Below are positions 40,930-53,614 of a DNA stretch of 64,000 nt, piece by piece. How positions within the stretch are numbered: the stretch's first letter is position 1; the number at the start of each line of letters is the position of its first letter. Source of the DNA: Neocallimastix lanati (nom. inval.) (lineage: Eukaryota > Neocallimastigomycota > Neocallimastigomycetes > Neocallimastigales > Neocallimastigaceae); contig JACVTC010000158.1 of the NCBI GenBank assembly GCA_016946835.1, positions 1 through 64,000 of the forward strand. Reading direction: 5' to 3'. Under the pieces are notes generated by a model. The model was not told the DNA's origin. It was given only the letters and a program-made list of their open reading frames with translations, and did no database searches. Both the position numbers and the translations under genes were made by a program.

Positions 40930-41278
40930 AAAATTTACAAAAATAATATTTAAAAAAATAAAGAGTTAATAAATATTTGATTGATCATTTTTATATCTGT
41001 AAAATTTTACAAATACAAAATTTAAAAATACGAAATAAATAAAAAAGGAAATTTTGATAAAAGAAGTTAATATCAATATCAGTTTTTTATAATTTAAATA
41101 ACCATTTATAATATATTTCTAATGAATTACTTTATTTCTTTACGATCAAATATTTATTTACTCTTTATTTTTTTAAATATTATTTTTGTAAATTTTAACT
41201 TCTTTTATCAAAATTTCCTTTTTATTTATTTCGTATTTTTAAATTTTGTATTTGTAAAATTTTACAGATATAAAAATG
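40930..41278. repeat. Crossed inverted repeats X-Y...X'-Y'
   Basis: Block X (40930-40986) is inverted at 41144-41196 and block Y (40986-41070) is inverted at 41195-41278. Both are near-perfect (one or a few indels), with 73 bp between. The order X Y X' Y' is not a simple palindrome. Confidence 0.85.
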
Positions 41279-41801
41279 TTCGCATTTGTATTGTTAAAAT
41301 AATATTAAAAATAATTTAAATGAGATAATAATTACATTCCTTTAAAAAGTATTAATAAATCGTTTAGTAAAAAATTAAATATAGTATTATATATAATTGT
41401 ACTATAAAGTCAAGTTTATTCTACTATAAAATCCTACATCAATAAATACGAAATATAGCCTATTTATTATATATATTATTTCAATCGTTTTATAACAATA
41501 TTTCATTAAAAATATGATTTTTCATTTAAAATATATCTAAAAATAATAACAACATACAATGATACTATACAAATATTATCATATAAAATTTAAAATCTAA
41601 AATATTAAATAAGGTCCTTTTTGTCTATTAATATTAAAAAAAAAAAAATCTAAAATTAAATTGTTTTATAATAATTAATACTCTAATTAGTTATAATAAT
41701 ATAAATTTCTATATTAGATAGTATATATTTTACTGTTTTATTTATACAGTAATTTCTGAAAATTCTGGGGCCCAACCGAAAATCTTTTATAAATTTTTTT
41801 T

Positions 41802-41839
<38 letters not shown>

Positions 41840-41861
41840 TTAAAATTTATAAGTACACTTT

Positions 41862-42500
41862 TTAAAAAAAAAATAACGTTTGTTTAATAATAATTAATAG
41901 CAATACCTCTTTTTCTTCGTTGTAATGATTTTTACTTATAAAATGTAGTAAAACAAAAAATATTCCAATAAATATTATTACTGAGGAATTAATAATTAGT
42001 GCAATATATGAAGTTAATATAATACAGCCAAAGAAAAGTAAGAAAATGCCACGACCAATGTAAGTAAATATAAATGGACAATACTTTTTAATAATTTGTG
42101 AAATTGAATTTTCATTTGAAAGTTGAATAAAACATAATATAAAACTTAGAAAGGTTGTGACAACACCTTAATAGTTTATTATTAATAATAAAAGTTATAT
42201 ATATATTGGATAATATTAAAAGTAACAAAGATATGATAAGTTCAATAATTTGATTTAAAAATGATTTATTTATATTATTTATAGTATTAGTTTTAAAATA
42301 AATTTATACCAATAATCAAGGTATTAAACAAAAATGGACTGGCTAATATATATAATATACCTATATTATAGTTTTAATTATTAAAATTTAGTATTTGCCA
42401 TATGTATATTTATACATTTATATTCAGTTATACCTCCAATTGCCATTAAAATAGCACTGATTAAAGAAAAATACCATAAAATTTTCATATTATTTTCCAT
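41862..42500 (-). CDS. Tvp15 / COPI-associated-like Golgi membrane protein, three exons
   Basis: Exon 1 is 42500-42434 (MENNMKILWYFSLIS, AIGG), intron 91 nt, exon 2 42342-42310 (ASPFLFNTLII), intron 143 nt, exon 3 42166-41862. All junctions are GT-AG and the phases (1 and 1) fit, giving about 134 residues. The hydrophobic profile suggests four membrane spans. The motif KYCPFIFTYIGRGIFLLFFG matches the conserved GRG-F-x-F-x-G block of Tvp15/Tvp18 and COPI-associated proteins, small tetraspan proteins of the late Golgi. The exons are too short to stand out as open frames. A donor-like GTATTG follows EEKE in exon 3, so the true C-terminus may lie in a further exon. Confidence 0.7.
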
Positions 42501-43756
42501 CTTTGCTATTTTATCCTTTTTTTTTTTTTTTTTTTTTATTATCAATTTATTATATTCTTACAATTAAATTATTTTTGATAATACTGAAATTATTCAAAAA
42601 AAGAATAATATTTATTTTATTATCAATGAAGTTTTAATTCTATTTTTTTTTTTTTTTTTTTGTTTGTTTGTTTGTTTTATTTTATTTAATATTTTGTCTC
42701 TTTTTTTTTTAATTATCTTTCTTATTTTTATTTGTCTGTTTTTATTATTTTTGCTTTCTTAATTGTTTTTGTTCTGCTTTATTTTTACCTTTTATTAATT
42801 ATTATTTTTTAAAGTTTGTTTATTTATTTATTATATTTGATAATTATTATTTAAAATAATAAGAATAAGAATAAAAAAATAATAAAAAATATTATTAATT
42901 AAATAATTTTTTTTTTTTTTTTTTATTCATATAAATTATTATATTATAAATAAAAAAATTATTTAATAAAAATTTTATTTATTAAAAAAGTTAAATCAAT
43001 AAAAAAATGATGAATTACTTGTGTAACAAAAAAAATTTTTTTTTGTATCATTAAAAATAAAAATAATGAAATGTATTTCAAAAAAATAAATTCAGTATAA
43101 AACACTTAGAAAAAAAAGAAAAAAAAAATTTTTTTTTCTATTTTTTTTTACTACAATCTTTAATTGAATAATTATCCTTCTTTAAAAAGGTTCATCAAAT
43201 TTTCAATATTTTATATAGATGTTATTCATGAATGTATTATTAAATATAAAAACAAAATACAATATATTATTTATTATTTACTACTATTATTATTATTAGT
43301 AGTAGTAGTATTACTTTTAAATTATAAAAAAATATATATATATATGTTTTGTTATTTTATTTATTAATTTTAGCAATTTACAGTGTGCTTAATAATTTAA
43401 TTATTTATTTTATTTATAAATAATAATTTAAATATTATTAAAATCAAAATTTTAAATGAATAACATCATAATTATGTCCACATTCATATACTCTTAACTA
43501 TACCAAATATCTCATATATATATATATATATATTTAAATCAAATATTATACTTTATTTGGTTACTAATTTAAAATTATATGATCTATCAATATTTTAAAT
43601 ATTCATTTTATTTATTTACTTATTTACTTATTTTTAATAATGTAATAATAATTTTATATTTTTTATTATAATTATCATTTTAATTATTATAAATATTATT
43701 TTCTTTTAATTAGCCATGCTTATTATATCTTATATTTTATTATTTTATTTATTTAT
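42501..43756. other. AT-rich intergenic region
   Basis: Poly-T and poly-A tracts; 43020-43150 alternates A and T homopolymers. No gene seen. Confidence 0.65.
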
Positions 43757-44457
43757 TTATTTATTTATTTTATTTATTATTTCTTTCAATTCTTGTAGAA
43801 GAACACGGCACAGAATTGCAGTTTCATTTCTTAGAGATTTATCCCCTCCTTTTATGCCTGAAGCGAGTCTTATAAAAATCTCTAATGATCCCCTGTTATT
43901 CCAGCACTCCATATAATCTGGAATATATTCGCCTCTTTCTAAAAAGCAGAAAGACGACATCTGATTTTTTAATCCAATTAGAGCCTCATTTGGATTTAAA
44001 GAATTTACTATTTGACTTAAACAGTCTGTAGCTTTTTCAAAGGCACGACAGCGGCCATTTCTTGCAGCAAGATTTCCAATTTCAACTAATACAGCAAAAC
44101 GTAAATCTAAAGGCATAACATTTTCAGCAGCAAATTCAAGATCATCATAATATGTTTCTTCCCTTTTCATTTCTTTTCCTAATTCTGAGATTTTTTTCCA
44201 TAACATATGATCGTGTCTATCAAGTACTTTTGGGCTTAATGGAAAATACTGGACAGTGTGATTTTTTACAGAAAGCTGAGTAGTAGCTTTCATTGCTTTT
44301 AATGATTTTCTTTCTGCTAATGTGGCTCTAGTTGCATTTTCAAATACTTGATATACACCTTCCCCTGTTTTTGATGAACATTCAATATATCTATAAGCTC
44401 CTAATTTTCTTGCCATATTCATACCCTTAATAAATAAATAAATATATAAATAAATAA

Positions 44458-44495
<38 letters not shown>

Positions 44496-45568
44496 TAGGA
44501 AAAATTACATCATATTATATATTATTTATATTATAAAAAATGATATAGCTTATCATGTTGTAAAATATTATTATTACCATTAATATTGTTATTTATATTA
44601 CTATTACTATTATTATTTATATTACTATTACTATTATTAATATAATTCATTTTTTCATTAATCAATTATTATGGTGAATATTATTCTATCATAAAACTAT
44701 TAAAATTAAATTACTTCTTCAAATGTAACTGTTGTTTCATTTTTGGCTTTTAAGGAATCAATAACAGATGGATCATTACGTAAATCTCTTTTACAACCTA
44801 TAAGAAGAATTGGATGTTCAGGACAATAATGTAAAACTTTATTAATCCATTTTTCTCTAACATTATATAAAGTTTCCGGTTCAGAAATTGAAAAACATAT
44901 TAATACAGCATGACTATCTGGATAACAACTTAAGAGTTTAAATCTATCATAATCTTCTTGACCTACATAAACATATATAATACATTATAATAATAATAAA
45001 TTTCTTTACTTTTTTTTTTTCTATCATCTTTTTTAAAAGCAATCATTAAAAAAAAAAAAATAATAATAATAATAATAATAGTAATAGTAATAATAATAGT
45101 AATAGTAATAGTAATATGTTAATGTAAATATTCATTTTACCTGCTGTATCCCATAATTCCAATTCTACTTTTTTTTCATCTATTATTATTTCTGTAATAA
45201 AACTTTCGAAAACTGTTGGAGAATATTTCTTTATATATTTTTTGTTATCAAACGAATATTATAATTAATAATATTAAAAAAATAATTATAATTATTGATT
45301 AAGTCATTAATGAATATTATATAAATAATATATAAATAATATTATATGAATATTATTTATATGATTAATTTATAGTATTAAAATTATTGAAATAAAAATA
45401 AATACCAAAAAATATATTAATAAATAAATAAATAAATAAATAAATAAAAATGTAATTTTTAAAAGTATTAATTACCTCTGGAAAATTTCCTGTTCTAAAT
45501 ACCATTAATAAACTTGTTTTACCACAGGTATCACCAACAACAATGAGTTTCTTAGAAGTAATTGACAT
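43757..45568 (-). CDS. Rho-family small GTPase with shortened P-loop and long C-terminal extension, four exons
   Basis: Exon 1 45568-45476, exon 2 45228-45141, exon 3 44962-44715, exon 4 44425-43757; introns 247, 178 and 289 nt, all GT-AG with consistent phases; about 365 residues. The ATG at 45568 is two codons after an upstream TTG and is the natural start. Rho features in order: P-loop VVGDTCGKTS, switch I SPTVFES, switch II WDTAGQEDYDR, guanine motif GCKRDL, and ECSSKT. The P-loop is GxxxGKT, one residue shorter than the family GxxxxGKT. After the G domain (about residue 180) come about 185 largely helical residues (ELGKEMKREETYYDDLEF..., ending INKINK) of no recognised family, and no CAAX prenylation box. 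Nucleotide binding and membrane anchoring may therefore differ from ordinary Rho. Confidence 0.85.
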
Positions 45569-45764
45569 TTTCAAAAAATATCTAATATTTTTTCTTTAAT
45601 ATAAAAAAAAAAAAAAAAAAAAAAAATAGAAATATTTAATATTTACTTCCTATTCAGAAAAATTTAATAGTTTTTTATTATTTTATAACATTTTGATAAA
45701 AAATTGAAAAATTATTATAAACTTTTAAATTACTTATATAATATAATTATTTTTTTATTTTTTA

Positions 45765-45801
<37 letters not shown>

Positions 45802-48365
45802 ATGAAGTTTTCAAAATTATTGACATTTATTGCAGTTTTATATTTAATTTATTATTGATTGAATTATATTATTTTTATACAACATAAATTAAAAGATACC
45901 ATTTTATCTTATTTTGTTTCTTTATTCCTATAAAAAGGTTGACATAAAAAAAAATATATAATAAAAATAAATTTATAATTAAAAAATATATTTTTTTGGC
46001 TGATTTACTATATAATATTCATTAAAAGAAATTTCATGATTTCGAATTATAAATATTTAGGCATTTAAATAAAAGTATAATATATATATTTATATAATAA
46101 ATACATTAATGTATAAATTTAGACTTTCGTTTTATAGTAGTTATTACTATGGAACCAATGATATTATTTAAAAAAAATTTTTTTTATTTTTTTTCTAAAA
46201 TATATGTAAATTATATTAATAGTATTATTATTATAAATGATTAAAATTATTGATTTATTTTAATTTTATGTTTATTATATCCAAATTTCAAAATTATTTT
46301 TATATTATTTATATATATCAAGAGTTGTAATTTAAATAATAAAAAAAAAACATAGGATTTTTTTATTTTTTTTCTTAACTATCTCTAATAATAATCAATA
46401 ATATCCGTAAAGATATAAATCAATGAATATTTCTAGTACAAAAACCGCACAAATATCGTTAATGAATATTTCAGTACTATAAATATTGTTTAAATACCAT
46501 ATAAATATTGTATATATATTGGATTGGGTTATATATAATAAATAAATAAATAAAATAAGTAAAATAAAAATGATATAAATAAATAAATAAAATAAATATA
46601 TACATAAATAATAAAAATGAATATAAATATAAATAAATAAAGTAAATATAATTATTGTAATATAATATTCTTGAGTTTCTATAATTATTATATGATAACT
46701 TAACTTGAGATAGTTAGAATAACGTTAATAATGTATTTTTAATAAAGGTTTATTTAATATCTGTGGTTATAAATAAAAATATTTATTATATATATTATTT
46801 ATATATTTATATTATATTAAATATAGATGCTGTATTCTATCAATATATATAAACTGATTTTTTATTGAATAGAATCTAGTAAGAATGAATAATAAGGACA
46901 GTTATTATAATATTCTTTATTATTAATACGATCATATAAAAAAAAAAACTTTTTTTTTTTAAATATAGTAATTGAATGTATAATTCATCCAGAGTAAAAA
47001 AAAAAAATATATATATATATACTAATTCATTTTCATTTTTTCATATTAAAGTAAAAATATAATTAAGTATATGAATTTTTTTTTTTTAGACAGGGAAGAG
47101 AATACACTTCCATAACTTCATTAATTTTATAAAAAAAATACATGTTGGTGAAAAGTATATTTGAAATTAAAAATAAAAATAAAAATTAAAAAATAAAAAA
47201 TAAAAAAGCTCAAAAAACTATGTATTTCGGCAAGTTGTACTACGCGGGAATTTTTCCTTCCTAACAAATAAAAAAAGTAATAAAACCAAGAAGTAACGTC
47301 TTCTTTAAAATAGATAGTGTGGTGTCCACTAAATTTTCCCCGGATTTATCATTTATTGAACTACTAGGGCGAGATTCACCCTTCGTGGAAATAGATGATG
47401 ATCCTGTATTATCACCTTATCAGTACGATGTAGACGCTCTTGGTTAAGTTTGTTAATTTGGAATACCTATCAAATAATATACTAATTAAGTAATGTACAT
47501 GAATAATGTATACATGGAATATTCACATATTCGAACATTCCCCCTCAAACCTAGTTATTCTTAAAGAATAAATTGGTTTGTTGGTGAATATGTGTATTTA
47601 CATATTATGATAATTATTATTTAAATCTAAATTTTCTAAGACTAAATTTTCTCTAATATAATGTCAAAGTTTTAAGATAATTTGGTCTTAACGATTAGGT
47701 CAAGATGACAAATTATAGTAATTAATTAATAACTTAATTTTACTCTTATTTAAAACATATTGTTATTAGTAAATTTTATAATTAAATTTTTATTTAAAAT
47801 ATAAATTTTATTTAATCTTAATAATATTTTATTACATTATTATTTTATATAATTATTACTATAATTTAAATTACAATAATCCTACAAAGGATTAATCAAA
47901 AGAATTTAAACATGTATTTATATAAAATAATTAATTATTAAAATATTAATTATTAATATGAATATGTAAATAATATTAATATAAGTTTGATATTGATAAT
48001 ATAAAGTTAGATAATAATATAAATATTTAATATAAATAAAATATAAGAATCAAATATTGCTAAATATTATAATTTATAATTAAAATATAATATGTAGAAA
48101 TTAATTTAATATGACAATCACGTGTTTACATTATTTAATATATATTAAATTCAATATGTTAATAATATTTAGTAATTAGTTGGCCTAGACTAATTCCTAA
48201 ATATTTTAATAAAGTTAATTTAATAATAATTATTATATTATTATTATTTATTAATATTGAAATTCAAATAACTGAATTATCGAAATTGAAATTGAATTGA
48301 AATTCAGTTATTATCTTAACATATAAACTATTTTAATACATAAATTTCATAAACTTATAACATAC
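45569..48365. other. AT-rich intergenic region with a possible copia-type remnant
   Basis: 45800-46900 is AT-rich with simple repeats. 47210-47450 is GC-richer and open on the plus strand for about 60 codons without Met (RDSPFVEIDDDPVLSPYQYD, stop at 47445). At 47537 a minus-strand TGTTCGAATATG is preceded by the purine run GAGGGGGAA, resembling the 3' LTR boundary of a Ty1/copia-type element. No complete gene. Confidence 0.4.
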
Positions 48366-48903
48366 TGTAACGAATGGGACAACACAGGTAATTATTAAAA
48401 TTTATTATAGTAATAATATATTCGATTATATTTATTTATCTTTATTAAATAATTTTTTATTTTTGAAAGAGAGAGTTTTTAATTATTTTATTTTCATAAT
48501 TTCTTAAATATTTAATATTCTATCAATTTGATTTGTTAGTATTAAAAATTTTAATTTAATTGGTTTCGAATTTATATATAAAATTATAAATCATTAATAT
48601 AAATTATTATAAAATTTTAATATAAATTATCACAAGATTTTAATATAAAACTATTATAGAATATTAATATAAAACTATTATTAATATAAAACTATTATAA
48701 AATATTGATATAAAACTATTATAAAATATTAATATAAAACTATTATAAAATATTAATATAAAACTATTATAAAATATTGATATAAAACTATTATAAAATA
48801 TTAATATAAATCATTATAAAGTATTGTTAACAAATATTATAATCTTTTTTGTATATAATTGAATATTTAATTATTATTCATTTTTTTTTATTGTCTCGTA
48901 ACA
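48366..48903 (-). repeat. 3' LTR of element D
   Basis: Plus strand TGTAACGAATGGGAC...GTCTCGTAACA, near-inverted termini TGTAACGA/TGTTACGA. Contains a 24-bp minisatellite (ATATTAATATAAAACTATTA core) with one more copy than in the right LTR. Confidence 0.88.
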
Positions 48904-48920
48904 AGATGCCCACGCCGAAA

Positions 48921-51900
48921 TCAGACTTCGTCCCTTGAAGTCGGTAGTTCGCACAGCCTATATGGGATAACGTTCTTAAGATGCACATTCCTGTCCGCAA
49001 TTTCATTAGTGACAGGATCACAAACCGTGATAGTGTTAAATTGTTTTTTCACAATTTTCATAGGGCCAATGAAATAAGGATCAAGCTTTCTTCTGTTAAT
49101 ATACTTTATAAGTACAAGATCCCCTGGTTTATAGTCGGACTTAAGCCTTCTTATTTGTTTCCTGCGATCTTCCCAAATTTTGTTGGCTGTTTGAATGTTA
49201 TTTATTGCTTCTTTTATCCAACGATGATGGCGAACAAATTTCCGAACCATGAATTCTTCGTCAGTTTCGCAATCTTCCTTTTGATCAATGTTAATGGTCA
49301 ATTCGAATGGTTGTAAATCTCTACGTCCATAGAGTAATTCAAAGCTAGAAAATTGAGTAGTTTCATTTTTACAAGTTCGCAAGGCCCATAAAGCGCTAGG
49401 AAGTATTTCATCCCAATTTTGAGTGTTCTTGTTGCATAGTAGCCTTAAATACTTTCCTATTTGTTTGTTACGATTTTCAACCATGCCATTAGATTCCGGA
49501 TGATACACCGTAACAAATTGTACCAACATACCATACAAGTCAAGAAAAGCTTTTGTTTTGTCTGAACAAAACTGAGGACCGTTATCGGTGACAATAACCT
49601 CTGGAATTCCGTGGCGTGCAAATACTTTCATTAGGAAACTAATGACGTCCTTAGATTCGATGGTAGAAAGTGGGTCGGCTTCAACCCATTTTGTCAGGTA
49701 GTCGACCAATACTATAATATATTGGTTCCCTTTGTTAGTCTGAGGCAGCGGGCCTATGATATCAAGTCCTACTTTTGTGAAAGGTCTACCCGGTTTGGTT
49801 GGAATATTTTCAACGTAAGCATTTTGTGGTTGTGGCTTGAATTTTTGACATCTATCACACGTATTGACAATATATTTAACGTCTAAGATCATGTTTATCC
49901 AAAAATAGTCTCTTTTAAGGCGATTGTAAGTCTTAAACACACCTTCGTGACCAACTCTGTGTGCATCAAGTATTAGTTGTAGCTTTTGATTATCATTATT
50001 AATTACCTTCCTATAAGTACCATTGTCTAAGTAATATTCTTCGTCATTTATTGTAATAAATTTGCTCTTGATAGGGTTCAGTAAGTTTCCTTCATCAATA
50101 GAATTGATCTCCGACAAGACAGTTGAAACTATTGGATTGGAAGATTTTAATCTCGAAAGCGCATCTGCAAGCACATTCTTCTTGCCAGGTTCATAGATTA
50201 CTTCAACCTTAAGCATTGAGAGTAGCAATACCCATCTGGTCTGCCTAGAGTTATTAGTTTCCTTGTTCTTAAATAAGCTTACTAACGGTTTATGGTCTGT
50301 GAACAACAAGGTAGTATGTGGGTTTCCTCCGATATAGGATTTGAATTTCTTTACGCAGTACGCTGCTGCGGTTCCCTCAAGATCTGTGATTCCATAATTT
50401 TGTTCTGATGGCTTCAGAGATCTACTAATATAATGGATGGGTCGTTCCTTGCCAAATTCATCTTTTTGCAGTAACACTCCGCCAATGCCATCGAAAGATG
50501 CATCCGTACGGATTATAAATTGGTTCTTGAAGTCAGACATCATTAATATGGGAGCCGTAATCATCCTGTACTTTAACTCTTCGAAACTATCATTTTCAGC
50601 TTTTCCCCACTTGAATTCAACGTTCTTCTTTAACAACTTAAATAAAGGTTTCGCAATTGTAGCAAAGTTAAGAATAAATTTACGATAATAGCCAATAGCA
50701 CCGAGAAAAGATTGAAGTTGGGATGTGGTTGCTGGGGGCAACCATTGGGCTATAACCTTTACTTTATCTGATAATGGTGAAATGCCATCAGTTGAAACAG
50801 TGTGACCCAACAGTTCAACTTTATCTTTGAAAAAATGGCATTTCTCTAAATTCAATTTGATACCGTTTTCCTTTAAGATGGTAAATACTTTCTCTAAATC
50901 TCTTAAGTGGTCTTCAATAGTTTCGGAAAATATAATTAAGTCATCTATATATACAAAAAGACATTGCCCGATTAAAGGGTAGAAGATTCGGTTCATTTCT
51001 CGTTGGAATGTTCCTGGGGCATTACATAACCCGAATGGCATTACGAGAAATTGGTAGTTCCCAAAAGCCGTGGTAAAGCTAGTTTTTGGAATATCTTTTG
51101 GGTTCATTGGTATTTGATGGAACCCAGAAAATAGATCAATAGTAGTAAACACTTTAATTGTTCGTCCTATAAAGAAAAGAATGTCATCAATTAGAGGGAT
51201 GGCATAAGCATCCTTTAGTGTAACGTTGTTCAACTTCCGGTAATCCACGCACATACGCCACTTACCATTCTTCTTAAGTACTAAAATGACTGGTGACGAC
51301 CATGGTGAACTAGAGGGTTCAATTAATTTATTGTTAAGTAGTTTGGTAATTTCAGCCTTTAATGCCTCAGCTTGAGCTTTAGATAAACTGTAGGCTTTTT
51401 GTTTAATTGGTAGAATGTCTTTTTCTAATATTATTGAGTGTGGTAATAACTTTGATCCGCCTAATTCTTCTATATTTATGGCCAATACTTCCTTGTAGTC
51501 ATTAAAAAGGCGTCCTAATTGTCTTCGAATTCCTCTAGGAACCTGTTCTAGAATATTTCCAAGTAGAGCTTCTTTCTCTTCGCTGACTAGCATGACTAAT
51601 GATGACTTGGCAGATTTTCCTTTTAGATTTCTCTTTTCACAAATGAAGCAATGAAGTATAGAATCCTTTGTTAAATCAATCTGATTATTTTTATCATGGA
51701 TATCTTCCTCAAAGTCAGTTTGAACTTCTTCTTCACTAGGTTGATCTTCGTCTTCACTAGTTGGAACTTCTTCGTCTGCGGATAAAGGTGCTATTCTTGT
51801 CCAAGTTTCATCATCATTCATTTTACAAAGGTAGTTGTCATAAGGATTAATAAATAACTTGTTTTCTTTAAGTGTTTTATAACCTACTAATACATCAAAC

Positions 51901-52796
51901 AATCCTTGATTATCATCGATTACTCTGAATACGTCTGAAATTGTAAGATTACCAAAGGTTACCGTTAAAACGTACAATTCCGAAGACATTCTAGTCTTAG
52001 AAGTTACTTGGATAATATTATTTGTGGTAAATCCAAAAGGTCTTATTCCCTTTAAATTTTTTAGAAAACTACGAGTTACGATATTGATACTTGCACACGT
52101 GTCGAGAAATGCAAAGCCCTTTACGCCATTGATTAGGCACTCTGTAGTAGCTATATCATCTTTGGAAATTGTTGACAACATAATTTTTTACATACCTTCT
52201 TCCTTAAATTCAATGTTTTTTAGTCTGAGAGCCTTATTCAACTGTGCCCTTAATTTCGGACAAATGTCCAATAATTGTCCAAAGGTGATATCAGCAACTT
52301 TGTGGTTGAGATCCTCTTTGATGTCGTAAGTTTTAATCCCTTGGGCCAATTCTATGTGCTTAACACCTCTTTTCTCAGTGTTAAAAGGTTTCGGTGTTTT
52401 GTTTAGTCTTTCGTCTAATAAAGTACTTGGTAATTTTGTAGAGCTAGTCTTAGATTTCTTATTGTTATCACTAAGTTCATGTGCTTGCTTCATTATTTCT
52501 TGCTGTTTTTGTTCTTTGGCTTTTATTTTACTATTTCTTATTGATGGCTGAGCTATAACTGAAACATCAATTTCATTTAATGCCTCAGTATTTGGTACAG
52601 GATTCTGAAACGACAGGGATGGTTCTGGGACTTGTTCGTGGTTTCTTGGTAATGGGATAGGGACCGGATTGTCTTTTAATGAAGTAATTTTTGTATATGG
52701 TTTATTTGGTGGTTTGTCGGATCTATTTCTTCTAACGGCGGTAGCAACTAGATCCTCGGTTTGTTTAGAGGAAGTTTTCCTTCTTCCTTCCATTAG
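48921..52796 (-). CDS. Pol of element D with one in-frame stop
   Basis: From the -1 slip at 52796 (or the overlapping ATG at 52793) to TGA at 48921. The linker has SLKDNPVPIPLP and ITFGQLLDICPKLR. A TAA at 52190-52188 breaks the frame between linker and protease; the frame is otherwise continuous, since the sequence resumes MLSTISKDD in the same phase. Protease FLDTC (Cys for Gly); reverse transcriptase [14 protein letters not shown]; RNase H RTDASFDGIGGV; integrase HRVGHEG...CDRC, LDIIGP, VTDNGPQ, SNGMVENR; C-terminal DPYFIGPMKIV. No chromodomain. The stop makes this copy probably dead, unless it is read through. Confidence 0.9.
48924..48942 (-). promoter_or_regulatory. 3' hairpin of element D
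   Basis: Same 19-nt hairpin as in A (5716-5734) and F (9267-9285), here overlapping the last pol codons (TSRDEV) and followed by the purine tract. Confidence 0.7.
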
Positions 52797-52802
52797 TTTA
52801 AA
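52770..52802 (-). promoter_or_regulatory. Predicted -1 frameshift site / TAATG junction, gag/pol of element D
   Basis: Heptamer T TTA AAC (52802-52796) in the gag frame, immediately followed by TAATG, the gag stop overlapping a pol-frame ATG. Spacer 8 nt, stem GGAAG (52787-52783) with CTTCC (52774-52770), loop 8 nt, as in B and E. No downstream partner for the loop was found. Either frameshifting or stop-restart could express pol. Confidence 0.7.
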
Positions 52803-53614
52803 GATCTTCTATTTTCTTCTAACTTTCCGGATTCCTCCATCTCAGCAAGTTCCTTATAAGAGTAAGGGCATGACTTCATTACATGACCTAATTGATAGCA
52901 TTTGTAGCATCTAATTTCTTTGTTTTTATTAACTTTCTTGCTTTCAGTTTTTCCTGTTCTGTTTGATTGAATGCTCTTAACATCGTTCCTTCTTGACGAG
53001 TAATTACTTCTAAATAAACTAAATGGATGTTGGTGACTTCCTTTGTTAGCAGGATAAATGGTGGTGAAAACTTTATCACTAGAGAAATTTTTAGCGTTCG
53101 TCTCAGCTCTCTCGGCCAATTCAGCTTCCTCAAAGGCTTCTTCTAAGTCAACGCATTGGTTGGTAATCACTTGTGCCCTCGCATATGGTCTATACGAAAT
53201 AGATTCAGCGTAATCATCTACGGTAATGAATTCTTGGTATAACCTTGTCAGATTGTTGTATAACTTCTTGTACCTCCAGTTGAAGTTCTTAATAGTCTCG
53301 TTCTTTTTTATCTTTAGTTTTTGCAATCTTTTGCATTTCAACTGTGGGGTCACTTCTAATGCATCTTCCAGAGCCTTTTTCATTTGTTTAACATTAGGAT
53401 AAACTTCTTCACCATCTTCGTTAATAGTAACCAAGTCTTGAAGGACACCTCGTAGCTTCCCTTCTACACACTCCATAGCCCAAGTATGTATTGAAGATGG
53501 AGTGTTAATATCTGCTAACTTCATAAGTCTAACGAATTCTTCTGACCAAGTGTCAACATCTTTGCCAGATTCATCTAGTCTAGGTAAAAGATCTTCTAAT
53601 TCCAATATTTTCAT
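52793..53614 (-). CDS. Gag of element D
   Basis: 273 residues. Capsid-like region similar to the F Gag (SGKDVDTW...F.RLM; TVDDYAES), CCHC knuckle CYKCYQLGHVMKSC (236-249), then YSYKELAEMEESGKLEENRRSLN and TAA. It is the closest intact relative of the F Gag in the window, and shows where the F Asn-rich tail was added. Confidence 0.92.
   Translation of the reverse strand: MKILELEDLLPRLDESGKDVDTWSEEFVRLMKLADINTPSSIHTWAMECVEGKLRGVLQDLVTINEDGEEVYPNVKQMKKALEDALEVTPQLKCKRLQKLKIKKNETIKNFNWRYKKLYNNLTRLYQEFITVDDYAESISYRPYARAQVITNQCVDLEEAFEEAELAERAETNAKNFSSDKVFTTIYPANKGSHQHPFSLFRSNYSSRRNDVKSIQSNRTGKTESKKVNKNKEIRCYKCYQLGHVMKSCPYSYKELAEMEESGKLEENRRSLN

Noticed and set aside
45802..45858. 18-codon ORF resembling a signal peptide (MKFSKLLTFIAVLYLIYY)
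   Set aside because: Stops at once; no downstream exon with coding character was found.
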